A DNA stretch of 47,966 bases from Bacteroidales bacterium (GCA_016290295.1 JAEETJ010000022.1:1-47966); one strand, 5' to 3'. Shown: positions 1 to 10,133, numbered from the stretch's first letter. Notes: generated from the letters alone by a model not told the origin. Program-made: numbers and translations.

Positions 1-2
1 TG

Positions 3-3000
3 CGTCATCCGTCCCGCCTGCATTCCCGCAGTGTCGTGGTAGAGCCTTTGCTGACCAGCAAGTGGAACCAATATCCTTACTATAATGCGCTTTGCCCTGC
101 CGATAACCATTCTTCCAATGGACATGCCTCTACGGGCTGTACTGCTGTGGCTATGGGACAGGTTATGCGTTATTGGAATTACCCTGTTCAAGGTGTGGGT
201 AGTCATAGCTATCTGTCCAATAATAGTCACCTGGGTATCGGTTACGGTGACTACGGTACACTGTCTGCGGATTTTGCAAATACTACTTATGATTATGACA
301 ATATGCCTGATTCTTTGTCCGCATCAAGCAGCCCTGCTGAAATCAATGCGGTGGCAACCCTTTTGTACCATTGCGGGGTGAGCCTGAACACTGCGTATGG
401 TGTGGTTAGCAGTAGTGCTTATATTTCTGGAGTGGATGACGCACTTCGGAATTATTTTGATTATGACAGCACGATTCGACATATTTACCGTAGTGTTTTT
501 ACGGAAACCAGCTGGTTGAATAGGCTGAAAAATGAACTCAATCAGCTTCGCCCGGTAATATATACAGGCGCAGGTGCGGCAGTGGTGCACGCTTTTGTGT
601 GCGATGGCTATGATGACCAGAATTTCTTCCACATGAACTGGGGCTGGGGCGGTCATGCGGATGGCTTTTATTTGCTTACAGACCTGAGCCCGAATGTGAA
701 TTCATACAATACGGCCCAGACCGCAATTATCAATATTGTGCATAATCCACCTATGCTGAATGCAGTAGAGGAAGAATTGACCTTCTTCCAAGAGGAAGGA
801 CAGCCTGCGGAAATCCAAAGAGTGAATGTGACTACTGTTGATATCGAAGATGTGATTGATGTGACTGTCACTGGTGATTTCAGCCTTTCTCTCGATTCGG
901 TCAACTTTAGCAATCATGTAGTTTTGCCTGCAATAGGTGGCAGTTTCTTTGTGAAATATGCTTCTCAGCAAGAAGTTTCCACTTGCGATAGGACTAATGT
1001 TATGCTTACATCTGGAATCGCTATGGATACCGTTCGTTTGATTGGCTTAAACTATATGCCAGCCTGCCATGCCCCACTTTCTATGTACGGTGAACAGGGA
1101 ACTATAGATGCAGGTACGGATACCAATCAGGTGATGATCACCTGGCAAGCTCCCATCCCAGATGTGACATGTGTCTCATGGGATTCTGTCCCGAATACCT
1201 CCATGGGAGATCAATATCCGTATGTGATTATACCTTTGCACCGTCTGGAAGAAAGCGACTTGCTTCCGTTCCATAAACATCTTCTGACACAAGTGTCTTT
1301 TATCGCGGATGCAAGTGCTACGGAATACCATGTTGTGGTGTATAAAGGTGGTGGACTTTCTGATTATGGTCGAAGACTGGATGCTGGTACGAAGATTTTG
1401 GATAAACCACTCAACTTGTCTGAATTGACGATGGGTGGATGGAATACCGTAACCTTGGATACTCCTATTGTGATAGATGCCAGTCAGGAACTTTGGTATG
1501 GTCTCTATATCGCTGCACCAGCCAACACCGCTGCGGTAAAAGTCGGTGGCTCCGAGTGTGTCCCGTTCAAGGGAAATATTTATGGCTATGACTTTGCTGG
1601 TGAGGTGTTCTGGTATCCCTACAGCGACAATTTTGTGCTGAAAGCCACTATCGACAATCCTTTCATTCAGTATGAGGTATTTAGAAATGATTCATTGCTG
1701 ACGACCATGACCAGCGATACCTCGTATGCGGATTATCCGCCAGTGTATGCACATTATAACTATGAAGTACAGGCGGTTTGGAATAACCAGTGCGGCAATG
1801 GTGTGTCACAGATGGTCAACTTCCGTCCCCCTTGCCATGTGGTAAATATTGGTGAAACCGTTCATGCTTGCGGTAGCTACGTATGGATTGACTCCACTTA
1901 TACGGAAAGTGGCACTTATCTGCATGAATATTGGAATGCTGACGATTGCTGGCAGGTGGATACCTTACATCTGACCATAGGACATGCAAATGCTGCTATT
2001 GACGAAATTGAGGCCTGCGACTCCCTTACCTGGATCGATGGTGTTACTTATACCGAAAGTACACAAACCCCAGTGTTTACACTGACCAATTCGGAATTGT
2101 GCGACTCGGTGGTAACTCTGCATCTGACTATCAAGCATTCTTCCTCTTCTATAGATTCAGTAGTAGCATGCGACTCTTTCACCTGGCTCGATAATGTAAC
2201 CTATACCGAAAGCACACAGGAACCAACCATGGTTTATACCAATGCGGAAGGCTGCGACTCGGTGGTGACTTTGCATCTGACTATCAAGCACTCGTCTTCA
2301 TCTATTGACTCTGTAACCACTTGTGATTCATTTACCTGGATTGATGGTGTTACTTATACCGAAAGCACGCAAGAGCCTACCTTCCACTATACCAATGCCG
2401 AAGGTTGTGATTCGTTGGTGACCCTTCATCTGACTATTTTGCGCTCATCTTTCAGCATAGACACTGTGGTTTCATGCTCTCCATATACCTGGCTTGATGA
2501 CAGTACCTATACGGAAAGCACGGATGTGCCTACGATGATATACGAAAACGCTATTGGCTGTGACTCTATCGTTCATCTGCATCTGATTATGCTGCAGGCT
2601 ACCGCTTATATCGACACGGTAGTCGCTTGCGACTCTTTGACTTGGCTTGATGGTGTTACTTATACCGAAAGTGTTCAGGGACCAGTTGTCTATTTTACAG
2701 ATGTGATAGGCTGTGATAATGCTACAGTAACCTTGGATTTGACTATCTTGCATTCATCATCTTCAATAGATTCAGTAGTCGTATGTGATTCATTAACATG
2801 GCTGGATGGCATAAGCTATACTGAAAGCACGAATGAACCCACAATGTTTTATACTAATTCGGTGGGTTGTGACTCGGTGGTAACGTTGCATCTGACCGTG
2901 TACCATAGTGTTTATCAGGTAGAAGAACATGTTGTATGTGATTCGTTTACTTGGATTAATGATAGTACTTATACAGAAAATACGGATACACCAACCATGA

Positions 3001-3818
3001 CTTATACCAGTGCTTCCGGTTGCGACTCGGTGGTGACCTTGCATCTTGTGGTAAATCACTCGGTAGAGACTGATGATTATCTGACAATTTGTGCCAATGA
3101 ATTGCCCTATCCCTATGCAGACACAGTATTTGATGTCAATACTCCCCATCTGTCAACCTTCAACTTCCAGTTCTCAACTTCTGAAGGCTGTGACTCATTG
3201 GTAACTTTGCACCTGACAGTGAATCCTTCTTACGTGACAGAAGATATCCTGACTATTTGCGAGAATGAATTGCCATATACATACGGGGATACTGTTTTTG
3301 ATCTCAGCACCACCCATCTTTCAACTATTTTATTCCAGTTCTCAACGGTTGATGGTTGCGACTCTTTGGTGACCTTGCACCTGACAGTGAATGAAACTTC
3401 ATCTTCCATTGATTCCGTATTTGCCACTGAGCCTTATACCTGGATTGACGGAGTGACTTATTCAGAGAGCATCGAGGGTCCGAGTGTGACTCTGACGAAT
3501 GAGTGGGGGTGTGATTCAGTGGTCACGCTGTATCTGACAATAGGCGAGGGTATAGGTGGTTATCAAGCACAAAGAGAACTCGTCGTATGGCCGAATCCTA
3601 CAAGAGGACAGTTGAATATGTCGTTATCAGGCGTTGTGCTAGAAACCGACATGGATGTAAATGTTTATGATATGTATGGCCGCCTGCTATACACCCAAAA
3701 ATGGCAGTCCGACCAAGCTACTTTAGATTTGAGCACTTTCTCCCAAGGAATATACCTTGTCAAAGTTTATGATGCGAAGAACCTGATAGGAACAGCAAAA
3801 ATTAGCAAAGTTAATTAG
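3..3818 (+). CDS. C10 (streptopain-family) cysteine protease with repeat region and T9SS tail, 5' partial
   Basis: The reading frame is already open at the window edge, so the start codon, signal peptide and any propeptide lie upstream. The papain-like C10 domain is clear: the nucleophile Cys is in STGCTAVAMGQ (codon at 138-140), the catalytic His in VVHAFVCDGY (codon at 588-590), followed by the family's HMNWGWGG. A beta-rich region follows to about 1850, then eleven tandem modules of about 51 residues (1861-3543), then a C-terminal type A T9SS sorting domain (WPNPTRGQLNMSL ... GIYLVKVYD). The protein is therefore probably exported through the outer membrane and released or surface-attached, acting on extracellular proteins. 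Residues before codon 36 read VVVEPLLTSKWNQ, the usual entry to the mature C10 domain. The stop codon lies inside a short-word repeat array. The family and sorting-domain assignments are firm; the substrate is unknown. Confidence 0.93.
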   Translation, partial: RHPSRLHSRSVVVEPLLTSKWNQYPYYNALCPADNHSSNGHASTGCTAVAMGQVMRYWNYPVQGVGSHSYLSNNSHLGIGYGDYGTLSADFANTTYDYDNMPDSLSASSSPAEINAVATLLYHCGVSLNTAYGVVSSSAYISGVDDALRNYFDYDSTIRHIYRSVFTETSWLNRLKNELNQLRPVIYTGAGAAVVHAFVCDGYDDQNFFHMNWGWGGHADGFYLLTDLSPNVNSYNTAQTAIINIVHNPPMLNAVEEELTFFQEEGQPAEIQRVNVTTVDIEDVIDVTVTGDFSLSLDSVNFSNHVVLPAIGGSFFVKYASQQEVSTCDRTNVMLTSGIAMDTVRLIGLNYMPACHAPLSMYGEQGTIDAGTDTNQVMITWQAPIPDVTCVSWDSVPNTSMGDQYPYVIIPLHRLEESDLLPFHKHLLTQVSFIADASATEYHVVVYKGGGLSDYGRRLDAGTKILDKPLNLSELTMGGWNTVTLDTPIVIDASQELWYGLYIAAPANTAAVKVGGSECVPFKGNIYGYDFAGEVFWYPYSDNFVLKATIDNPFIQYEVFRNDSLLTTMTSDTSYADYPPVYAHYNYEVQAVWNNQCGNGVSQMVNFRPPCHVVNIGETVHACGSYVWIDSTYTESGTYLHEYWNADDCWQVDTLHLTIGHANAAIDEIEACDSLTWIDGVTYTESTQTPVFTLTNSELCDSVVTLHLTIKHSSSSIDSVVACDSFTWLDNVTYTESTQEPTMVYTNAEGCDSVVTLHLTIKHSSSSIDSVTTCDSFTWIDGVTYTESTQEPTFHYTNAEGCDSLVTLHLTILRSSFSIDTVVSCSPYTWLDDSTYTESTDVPTMIYENAIGCDSIVHLHLIMLQATAYIDTVVACDSLTWLDGVTYTESVQGPVVYFTDVIGCDNATVTLDLTILHSSSSIDSVVVCDSLTWLDGISYTESTNEPTMFYTNSVGCDSVVTLHLTVYHSVYQVEEHVVCDSFTWINDSTYTENTDTPTMTYTSASGCDSVVTLHLVVNHSVETDDYLTICANELPYPYADTVFDVNTPHLSTFNFQFSTSEGCDSLVTLHLTVNPSYVTEDILTICENELPYTYGDTVFDLSTTHLSTILFQFSTVDGCDSLVTLHLTVNETSSSIDSVFATEPYTWIDGVTYSESIEGPSVTLTNEWGCDSVVTLYLTIGEGIGGYQAQRELVVWPNPTRGQLNMSLSGVVLETDMDVNVYDMYGRLLYTQKWQSDQATLDLSTFSQGIYLVKVYDAKNLIGTAKISKVN
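1861..3543 (+). repeat. Eleven in-frame tandem modules (about 51 aa) inside the C10 protease
   Basis: Each module follows the pattern CDSxTWxDGVTYTES ... GCDSVVTLHLTI. Modules 1-8 and 11 share one form. Modules 9 and 10 (about 3083-3390) differ, with ELPYxYxDTVFD and a longer middle part. Most modules carry two Cys residues, one near each end, which suggests a disulfide per module; the last module lacks the first Cys (FATEPYTW). DNA identity between neighbours is high enough for recombination to change copy number. This is probably a stalk or adhesive spacer between the enzyme and the sorting domain; that role is inferred. Confidence 0.9.
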
Positions 3819-4005
3819 TAAATTAACAAATTGGTTAATGTGCTAATGGAATTAGTTAATTAGTTAATGTGCAAATTAGCAAATGTTTTTAATGTACTAA
3901 TTATTCTTAATTTCTGATTCCTGACCACTAACCACAAATCACTAATCACTGACCCCTGACCCCTGTAACCTGTAACCTGTAACCTGTAACCTGTAACCTG
4001 TAACC
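3816..4005. repeat. Short-word intergenic array between protease and flippase
   Basis: The gap has two parts. From the TAG stop (3816-3818) to about 3900 it consists of TTAATTAG / AAATTAGC / TTAATGTGC-type words. From 3922 it consists of heptamers: CTGACCA, CTAACCA, CAAATCA, CTAATCA, CTGACCC, a one-base phase slip, then six TGTAACC units at 3964-4005. The array runs to within 10 bases of the flippase ATG at 4015. No promoter of the TAnnTTTG type was seen here. Confidence 0.85.
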
Positions 4006-4014
4006 TGAAAATTC

Positions 4015-5493
4015 ATGGCTAATTCCCTGAAAAAACTCGCCGGACAGACCGCCATTTATGGCTTAAGCAGCATTATTGGCCGTTTCCTCAACTACCTTTT
4101 GGTGCCGTTATACACTTATAATATGGCGGCAGAATCTGGTGGTTATGGAGTGGTAACCAACATTTATGCATATACGGCTTTTCTGTTGGTCTTGCTGACT
4201 TTTGGCATGGAGACCACCTTCTTCTATTTTGTCAACCGCGAGGAAGTGGATTCCCGCAAGGCCTTTTCTACCTCGGCCAATGCGGTCGGCTTGGTATCCC
4301 TGCTGTTTTTACTTGTCTGCTTGATATTTCTGCATCCAATAGCTAATTTCTTGGGGTATGAGGCTCATCCGGAATATATTGCCATTATGGCTACAGTGGT
4401 GTCTCTGGACGCTTTTCAGGCTGTGTTGTTTGCCTCTTTGCGACAAAACAATCAGGCCATCAAGTTCGTCACTCTTAAGTTGGCGTTTATCTTCTGCAAT
4501 ATAGGTCTCAATCTCTTTGTCATCCTTTTGGCACCGATATTGTATGAAAAAGGTTGGCCGATTATGAGTTGGTATAATCCCAGCTATCAGGTGGGTTATA
4601 TCTTTATTGTGAATCTTATCTGTACGGCATGTGTGACGTTCGGCTTTATTCCGGAAATCCGTAATCTGCGTTTTGGCATTGACCGTTCACTGCTGAAACA
4701 GATGTTGAAATATACTTGGCCACTCCTCTTGTTAGGCCTTGTTGGTATTTTGAATCAGGTGGCCGACAAAATGTTATACCGCTTTATTGTGCCGGGACTC
4801 GAAGGGGAGGTGCAGCTGGGTATCTATGGTGCTTGTGTGAAGATAGCGATGATTATTGCCATTTTTACCCAGGCGTTTCGTTTCGCCTACGAACCGTTTG
4901 TGTTTGGTGGGCAACGTGACAAAAACAGTCCGGAAATACAGGCTGTGGTGATGAAGTATTTCGTCATGACCACTCTTCTGGCTTTCCTCATCGTGGTGAT
5001 GTATCTCGATATATTCAGGTATATTATCGAAAGTACCTATTGGGAAGGCTTGAAGGTGATACCCATTGTGATGATGGCTGAAATTTTCATGGGCATTTAT
5101 TTCAACCTGTCATTTTGGTATAAACTGAATGGTCAGACTTGGTGGGGGGCTATTTTCTCCGCCATAGGCTGCGCTGCATTGCTGGTCATTAACTTTGTTT
5201 TTGTGCCTAAATACGGCTATATGGCCTGTGCATGGGGCGGATTCGCCGGTTATGGCATCTGTATGCTGCTGTCTTATATTGTAGGACAAATCAAAGCACC
5301 CGTGCCTTATCCGGTAATGTCAATCCTCGGTTATTTTGCCCTTGCTTTAGCTTTGTATTTCGTTAGCTGTTGGATTCATCCCGCTTCCCAGATTTGGACG
5401 CTGGTACTCAACACAGCACTGCTCCTGATCTATGTGGCAGTTATGCTTTACAATGAACGCAAGCTGATACGGCAAGTATTGAGCAAAAGATAA
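4015..5493 (+). CDS. Polysaccharide/oligosaccharide flippase (Wzx/MATE-like, MOP superfamily)
   Basis: A 492-residue polytopic membrane protein with about twelve to fourteen hydrophobic segments, starting MANSLKKLAGQTAIYGLSS and containing the early FLNYLLVPLYTYNM segment typical of the Bacteroidota polysaccharide-biosynthesis (PST/MOP) family. Such proteins flip lipid-linked sugars across the inner membrane. Length fits the family (about 480-500). The ATG is preceded by the TGTAACC array with no visible ribosome binding site, which is normal for this phylum. No glycosyltransferases lie beside it, so the transported glycan cannot be told from context. It converges on proS, with a 62-base gap. 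Confidence 0.85.
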   Translation: MANSLKKLAGQTAIYGLSSIIGRFLNYLLVPLYTYNMAAESGGYGVVTNIYAYTAFLLVLLTFGMETTFFYFVNREEVDSRKAFSTSANAVGLVSLLFLLVCLIFLHPIANFLGYEAHPEYIAIMATVVSLDAFQAVLFASLRQNNQAIKFVTLKLAFIFCNIGLNLFVILLAPILYEKGWPIMSWYNPSYQVGYIFIVNLICTACVTFGFIPEIRNLRFGIDRSLLKQMLKYTWPLLLLGLVGILNQVADKMLYRFIVPGLEGEVQLGIYGACVKIAMIIAIFTQAFRFAYEPFVFGGQRDKNSPEIQAVVMKYFVMTTLLAFLIVVMYLDIFRYIIESTYWEGLKVIPIVMMAEIFMGIYFNLSFWYKLNGQTWWGAIFSAIGCAALLVINFVFVPKYGYMACAWGGFAGYGICMLLSYIVGQIKAPVPYPVMSILGYFALALALYFVSCWIHPASQIWTLVLNTALLLIYVAVMLYNERKLIRQVLSKR

Positions 5494-5555
5494 ATCGACC
5501 TAAATCGTTTTTTAGCAAGTTATTCTTGTGAATAACCCTTAGAATCATTCATGAG

Positions 5556-7274
5556 TTATTTGTATTCTTCCATCAAATTTTGAATGATAGAATCTAATTT
5601 CAAATAGAGCTCGTCAATCTTCACAATAACAACTTCACCAGTCTTTCGAATTTTAATCTCAATCTCGTTATTTGCGATTAATTTGGGACTTACAACAAGC
5701 CTGATGGGCATGCCCAAAAGATCCGCATCTGCAAACTTGACACCAGGACTCATGTCCCTGTCGTCAATAAGGGTATCTATTCCCTTCTTCTGGAGTTGAT
5801 CATATATGTCGAAAGATAATTTCCTGACTTCTTCGTTGTCAATTCTCACAGGACAAATGTGGATTGTCCAAGGAGCTACGGAAATGGGAAGAATCATTCC
5901 ATTGGCGTCATGACTGTTCTGGATGATAGAAGCAATAGCACGGCCCACTCCAATACCATAGCAGCCCATGATGGGATTGATTGATTCACCGTTTTCGTTT
6001 AAAACGGTCATTCCCATAGATTGGGTGTATTTAGTACCCAATTGGAAAATGTTGCCAATCTCAATGCCATTTTGTATGGTCAACTCATGGCCGCACTTCA
6101 CACAGCGTTGGCCTTGTTTCACTTTAGCCACATCGTGGAAGTGTTCGATATTTATATCTCTGCCTACTTTGAAGTTTATGATGTGGTATTCGGGTTTGTT
6201 GGCTCCGACAACCATTCCTGCCCTGTTCTCAATGCTTCTGTCATAAATAATAGTTTTGACAGGAAGGTTGGCTAAAGGTCCAATGTTACCAAAGCTGATA
6301 GCTGGATTTTCAGTTGATTCAAGAGGTATTATTTCGGCTCGCACTACCTTACACAATTTAGATTCGTTCACTTCTAAATCTCCACGAATGAAAACCATAA
6401 TAGGCTCGCCAGTCTCTTTATTAGCGTATGCCACTGCCTTTATCGTATTGGTGGCTTCAATATTAAGCCGTTGACAAACTTCTTCAATGGTCTTGGCTTC
6501 ACCCGTAAAAACCTCTTCGCAAGGAGTGTCGTTAGTATTATCAAATGTGTCAGTTTGACATTCTGCCACTTCCTCATTGGCTTTATAATCACAATGACTA
6601 CAAATAACTAATTCATCTTCTCCATCAGGTGTTACAGCCATAAATTCGTGAGCAATTTTTCCTCCCATCATTCCTGAGTCAGACTGCACATAGATAAAAT
6701 TGTTCATGCCGATTCTTCTGAAAATATTATTATAGGCTTCTAATTGCTTATAATAATACTTTTCAAGATCCTCTTGGGTCATGTGGAATGAGTATGCGTC
6801 TTTCATGGTAAACTCGCGCACACGAATCAAGCCACCCCTTGAACGAGGTTCATCGCGGAATTTGGTCTGAATCTGATAAATCATAAAAGGCAGTTTTTGA
6901 TAACTGCTTATGGTGTTCATGGCAAAATGAACCGCAGCTTCCTCATGGGTCATACCAAGAACCATATCATGATCGGCTCTGTCTTTGAATCGTGCCATCT
7001 CGCGACCAATACTGTAATAGCGTCCTGACATTTCCCACAATTCTTTGGGCATGACAACCGGAAATTTTACCTCTTGGCCATCAAGACGGTCCATTTCTTG
7101 GCGAATGATATTTTCAATTTTAGAGGCCATTTTTAAGGCAGGCATTCCTAAAGTATAAATACCATTTGCAACTCGTTTTATAAATCCAGCTCTCACGAGC
7201 AATACATGACTAATAATGATAGCATCTGAAGGAGCTGTTTTCGAAGTTTCAATAACTAGATTACTAAATCTCAT
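5556..7274 (-). CDS. proS: Prolyl-tRNA synthetase, bacterial type with editing domain
   Basis: A class II aminoacyl-tRNA synthetase that charges tRNA-Pro. It opens MRFSNLVIETSKTAPSDA, with motif 2 around TKFRDEPRSRGGLIRVREFTMKDAYSF, and motif 3 and C-terminal anticodon domain around MGCYGIGVGRAIASII and DDRDMSPGVKFADADLLGMP. Between motifs 2 and 3 lies a YbaK-like Ala-tRNA(Pro) editing insertion (about residues 255-390, with RGDLEVNESKL). At 572 residues it is the long bacterial form. The Bacteroidota enzymes I know are the shorter archaeal/eukaryotic-type form without this insertion, and the DNA is visibly more A+T-rich than neighbouring fusA. Both points suggest acquisition from another phylum, perhaps Firmicutes. 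It has its own promoter and lies downstream of the rpsJ terminator. It may be the only ProRS or a second copy; the window cannot tell. Confidence 0.93.
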   Translation of the reverse strand: MRFSNLVIETSKTAPSDAIIISHVLLVRAGFIKRVANGIYTLGMPALKMASKIENIIRQEMDRLDGQEVKFPVVMPKELWEMSGRYYSIGREMARFKDRADHDMVLGMTHEEAAVHFAMNTISSYQKLPFMIYQIQTKFRDEPRSRGGLIRVREFTMKDAYSFHMTQEDLEKYYYKQLEAYNNIFRRIGMNNFIYVQSDSGMMGGKIAHEFMAVTPDGEDELVICSHCDYKANEEVAECQTDTFDNTNDTPCEEVFTGEAKTIEEVCQRLNIEATNTIKAVAYANKETGEPIMVFIRGDLEVNESKLCKVVRAEIIPLESTENPAISFGNIGPLANLPVKTIIYDRSIENRAGMVVGANKPEYHIINFKVGRDINIEHFHDVAKVKQGQRCVKCGHELTIQNGIEIGNIFQLGTKYTQSMGMTVLNENGESINPIMGCYGIGVGRAIASIIQNSHDANGMILPISVAPWTIHICPVRIDNEEVRKLSFDIYDQLQKKGIDTLIDDRDMSPGVKFADADLLGMPIRLVVSPKLIANNEIEIKIRKTGEVVIVKIDELYLKLDSIIQNLMEEYK

Positions 7275-7325
7275 ACCTAATTAATACTTTTAATAGTTAT
7301 ACTAGTATGTGTAAAAAATATGATG

Positions 7326-7333
7326 CAAAAATA
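7326..7333 (-). promoter_or_regulatory. -7 promoter element of proS
   Basis: On the minus strand this reads TATTTTTG, matching the Bacteroidota -7 consensus TAnnTTTG, about 50 bases upstream of the proS ATG. I see no convincing TTTG at -33. The rest of the 7275-7530 gap is A+T-rich and holds nothing else I can name. Confidence 0.6.
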
Positions 7334-7532
7334 TAAAAAAAAAGCTTAACTCTATCACTAAAATTCGTTTTATTTTATCTGTTTTTTAGACCTTCTATAA
7401 GTCCTGTTTTAGCCCGAAATATTGAATCTCCCACCAGTTCGGTTTTTTGAGAGTAAATTCATATTTTCTATACTCTGATAGAGGACAGGAACAGGATTGG
7501 AGATGTGCACAAATGAAGGTAAGCGGATGTAT

Positions 7533-7562
7533 AAAAAAACCTCGCTCTTTTGGAGCGAGGTT
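7533..7562 (-). terminator. Rho-independent terminator after rpsJ
   Basis: Arms CCTCGCTC (7540-7547) and GAGCGAGG (7553-7560) pair perfectly, extended by AA/TT, with a 5-base loop. Reading on the minus strand, the stem is followed by a run of seven T (A-run at 7533-7539). It sits 49 bases past the rpsJ stop and closes the str operon there. Confidence 0.85.
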
Positions 7563-7610
7563 GCATTGTAATGTGAATGTTTTTGATGCCTTGGCATCAG
7601 GAAACTATCA

Positions 7611-7925
7611 TCACACTTTGATTTCAACATCAACGCCACTGGGCAATTCCAGCTTCATCAAAGCGTCGATGGTTTTGGAGGTTGTACCGTAAATGTCCAA
7701 CAGTCTCTTGTAGGTGGAGAGTTCGAACTGCTCTCTTGATTTCTTGTTGACAAAAGTTGAACGGTTTACAGTGAAAATCTTTTTGTGTGTCGGAAGTGGA
7801 ATAGGTCCCACAACGACAACTTTGTCATCCTTCACTGCGTTGATTGTCTTCACAATCTTTTCAGCAGATTTATCTACCAAAGTATGGTCGAATGACTTTA
7901 ATTTGATTCTGATTCTGTGACTCAC
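7611..7925 (-). CDS. rpsJ: 30S ribosomal protein S10
   Basis: A 104-residue protein ([20 protein letters not shown] ... [17 protein letters not shown] ... [12 protein letters not shown]) that matches S10 along its full length. S10 sits in the 30S head and also acts as NusE in transcription antitermination. It lies 66 bases downstream of fusA on the same strand, the usual Bacteroidota junction of the str and S10 operons. The expected next gene, rplC, is absent; a strong terminator and then proS follow. Confidence 0.97.
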   Translation of the reverse strand: MSHRIRIKLKSFDHTLVDKSAEKIVKTINAVKDDKVVVVGPIPLPTHKKIFTVNRSTFVNKKSREQFELSTYKRLLDIYGTTSKTIDALMKLELPSGVDVEIKV

Positions 7926-7991
7926 GTTGTTTTGTTTTTATTGGTTTATTTTTGAAATTGTTTATTGTATTGTTTAAGTTCTTTCAGAATA

Positions 7992-10088
7992 TTACAACAG
8001 GGCATATCTGCCGACATTCAGGATGTAATCCTTTACTTCAGCGGGAACTTCTGCGTAGCGCAGAAATTCCATGCTGTAGTTGGCTCGTCCTGAGCTGATG
8101 GAGCGTAAGGTGGTGACATAGCCGAACATTTCAGCCAACGGCACCTGTGCCTTGATGATCTGGTAGCCAATTTTCGCCTCGATCTGTTCCAAAACCGAAC
8201 GTCTGCGGTTGAGGTCGCTGGTCACATTCCCGATGTACTCGTCAGGAGTGGTGATTTCCACCTTCATGATGGGCTCGAGAATGGAGGTCTCTACGCTGCG
8301 GATGGCTTCTCTGAAGCCCATCTTGGCGCATACCTCGAAGGCCATGGCGTCGGAATCGACACTGTGGGTGCTGCCGTCCAATATGGTGACGGTCAGTGCT
8401 TCCAGTGGGAATCCGTATTTGCCGTTGGTCATGGCGATGCTGAAACCCTTCTCAGCGCCGGCGATGTATTCCTTCGGAATCACGCCACCCTTGACCTGAC
8501 TGTCAAAGAACAAGCCTTTCTTGTCAGCGGGGGTCGGACTGATCTGGAATTCCAGTTCGGCGAAGGAACCCTTGCCACCGGTTTGGCGTTTATAGACTTC
8601 GTGATGTTTCACAAAGTCGTTGATGGCCTCTTTGTAGGTGACACGGGGTTTGCCATGGTTGCAAGCAACGTTGAACTCGCGTTTCAGACGGTCCAGCAGG
8701 ATGTCCAAATGAAGTTCTCCCATACCGCTGATCAAAGTCTGACCAGATTCTTCAGACACTTTCACTTGGAAAGTCGGGTCTTCCTCTGCCAGGCGGTTGA
8801 GGGCTTGCATCAGCTTGTCTTCGTCGTCTTTGGTCTTCGGCTCGATGGCGATCTGGATCACTGGATCCGGAAATTCAATGTTTTCCAGCAGTATCGGGTG
8901 TTTTTCGTCTGTCAGACTGTCACCAGTTCTGATTTCCTTCATACCCACGAGCGCCACAATATTGCCTGCGCTGATGCTGTCCAGCTGAATCTGCTTGTTG
9001 GAGTGCATCAGCATGATTTTCGACACTCTTTCGCGTTTGCCGGTGGAGACATTGTAAATCATGTCACCGGTTTTCAGCGTGCCGGCATAGACTTTGATGA
9101 AAGTCAGCTTACCGACGTAGGGGTCGATGGCAATTTTGAAAGCCAAAGCCGCGAAGTTTTCCTTCTCATCAATTTTGCGCGTCTCTTCTGCCTCAGTCTT
9201 CGGGTTGACACCTTTGACGTCGGGCATGTCGGCAGGGGAGGGGAGGTAGCTTACGATGGCGTCAATCAGTCGCTGTACTCCTTTGTTTTTGAAAGAAGAA
9301 CCGCAGAGCACAGGGGTCAGCTGATTGCTGATAGTAGCTGTTCTGATGCAGCTCTTGATTTCTTCGGAGGTCAGGCTGTCGGGGTCATCGAAAAACTTCT
9401 CCATCAGTTTGTCGTCGAGTTCGGCCACGGTCTCTAACAGCAGATTGCGGTAAGTCTCCACATCCTCAATCATGTCTGCGGGGATCTCGCATTCTGTGTA
9501 GGTTGCGCCTTGGTCTTCCTCGTTCCAGGTGTAGGCCTTCTTCTCGATGAGGTCCACCAAACCCACGAAATTCTCTTCGCTGCCGATGGGCAGTTGCAGC
9601 ACCAAGGTCTTGGCGCCAAGTTTCTCTTTGATTTGGTCAACCACTGCGTAGAAGTTGGCACCCATACGGTCCATTTTGTTGACGTAGCAGATACGGGCTA
9701 CATTGTATTTGTTGGCCTGTTTCCATACGGTCTCGGACTGGGGTTCCACACCGCCTACCGCGCAAAAAATGGCGACGGCTCCATCCAATATTCTCAAAGA
9801 ACGTTCTACTTCGACGGTGAAATCAACATGTCCCGGTGTGTCGATGATGTTGATCTTGTAGTTTTGGTTTTCATAGTCCCAGTTGACGGTGGTGGCGGCG
9901 CTGGTGATGGTAATACCACGTTCCTGCTCCTGTACCATCCAGTCCATGGTAGCTGTGCCCTCGTCTACTTCACCAATCTTGTAGCTTTTACCGGTGTAAT
10001 AAAGAATACGTTCTGTCGTGGTGGTCTTACCGGCGTCAATATGCGCCATAATCCCGATGTTCCTGATTTTCGATAAATCTTCCGACAT
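7992..10088 (-). CDS. fusA: Translation elongation factor G
   Basis: A 698-residue translational GTPase that drives tRNA-mRNA translocation and, with the ribosome recycling factor, ribosome recycling. G1 is AHIDAGKTT (residues 15-23), G2 is around [11 protein letters not shown]3 DTPGH and G4 NKMD. Domains II-V follow in order, ending with ARYALL-like basic residues. Length matches the canonical factor. It is third in the str operon, 45 bases after rpsG. No internal stop or truncation. Whether a second EF-G paralogue exists elsewhere cannot be seen. Confidence 0.98.
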   Translation of the reverse strand: MSEDLSKIRNIGIMAHIDAGKTTTTERILYYTGKSYKIGEVDEGTATMDWMVQEQERGITITSAATTVNWDYENQNYKINIIDTPGHVDFTVEVERSLRILDGAVAIFCAVGGVEPQSETVWKQANKYNVARICYVNKMDRMGANFYAVVDQIKEKLGAKTLVLQLPIGSEENFVGLVDLIEKKAYTWNEEDQGATYTECEIPADMIEDVETYRNLLLETVAELDDKLMEKFFDDPDSLTSEEIKSCIRTATISNQLTPVLCGSSFKNKGVQRLIDAIVSYLPSPADMPDVKGVNPKTEAEETRKIDEKENFAALAFKIAIDPYVGKLTFIKVYAGTLKTGDMIYNVSTGKRERVSKIMLMHSNKQIQLDSISAGNIVALVGMKEIRTGDSLTDEKHPILLENIEFPDPVIQIAIEPKTKDDEDKLMQALNRLAEEDPTFQVKVSEESGQTLISGMGELHLDILLDRLKREFNVACNHGKPRVTYKEAINDFVKHHEVYKRQTGGKGSFAELEFQISPTPADKKGLFFDSQVKGGVIPKEYIAGAEKGFSIAMTNGKYGFPLEALTVTILDGSTHSVDSDAMAFEVCAKMGFREAIRSVETSILEPIMKVEITTPDEYIGNVTSDLNRRRSVLEQIEAKIGYQIIKAQVPLAEMFGYVTTLRSISSGRANYSMEFLRYAEVPAEVKDYILNVGRYALL

Positions 10089-10133
10089 AAACTTCTTCTT
10101 TCCGGTATAATTTTATTTAGTATATATATACTT

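Noticed and set aside
3964-4005. Telomere-like TGTAACC repeats or a replicon end
   Set aside because: The run is short, internal, degenerate on its left side and reappears elsewhere in both orientations; it belongs to the intergenic word arrays.
5519-5536. Terminator hairpin GTTATTC/GAATAAC between flippase and proS
   Set aside because: A+T-rich short stem with no T-run on either strand.
8364-9437. A 357-codon open frame opposite fusA
   Set aside because: It lies wholly antisense to a complete EF-G gene and has no recognisable domain; it is a by-product of the fusA codon usage.
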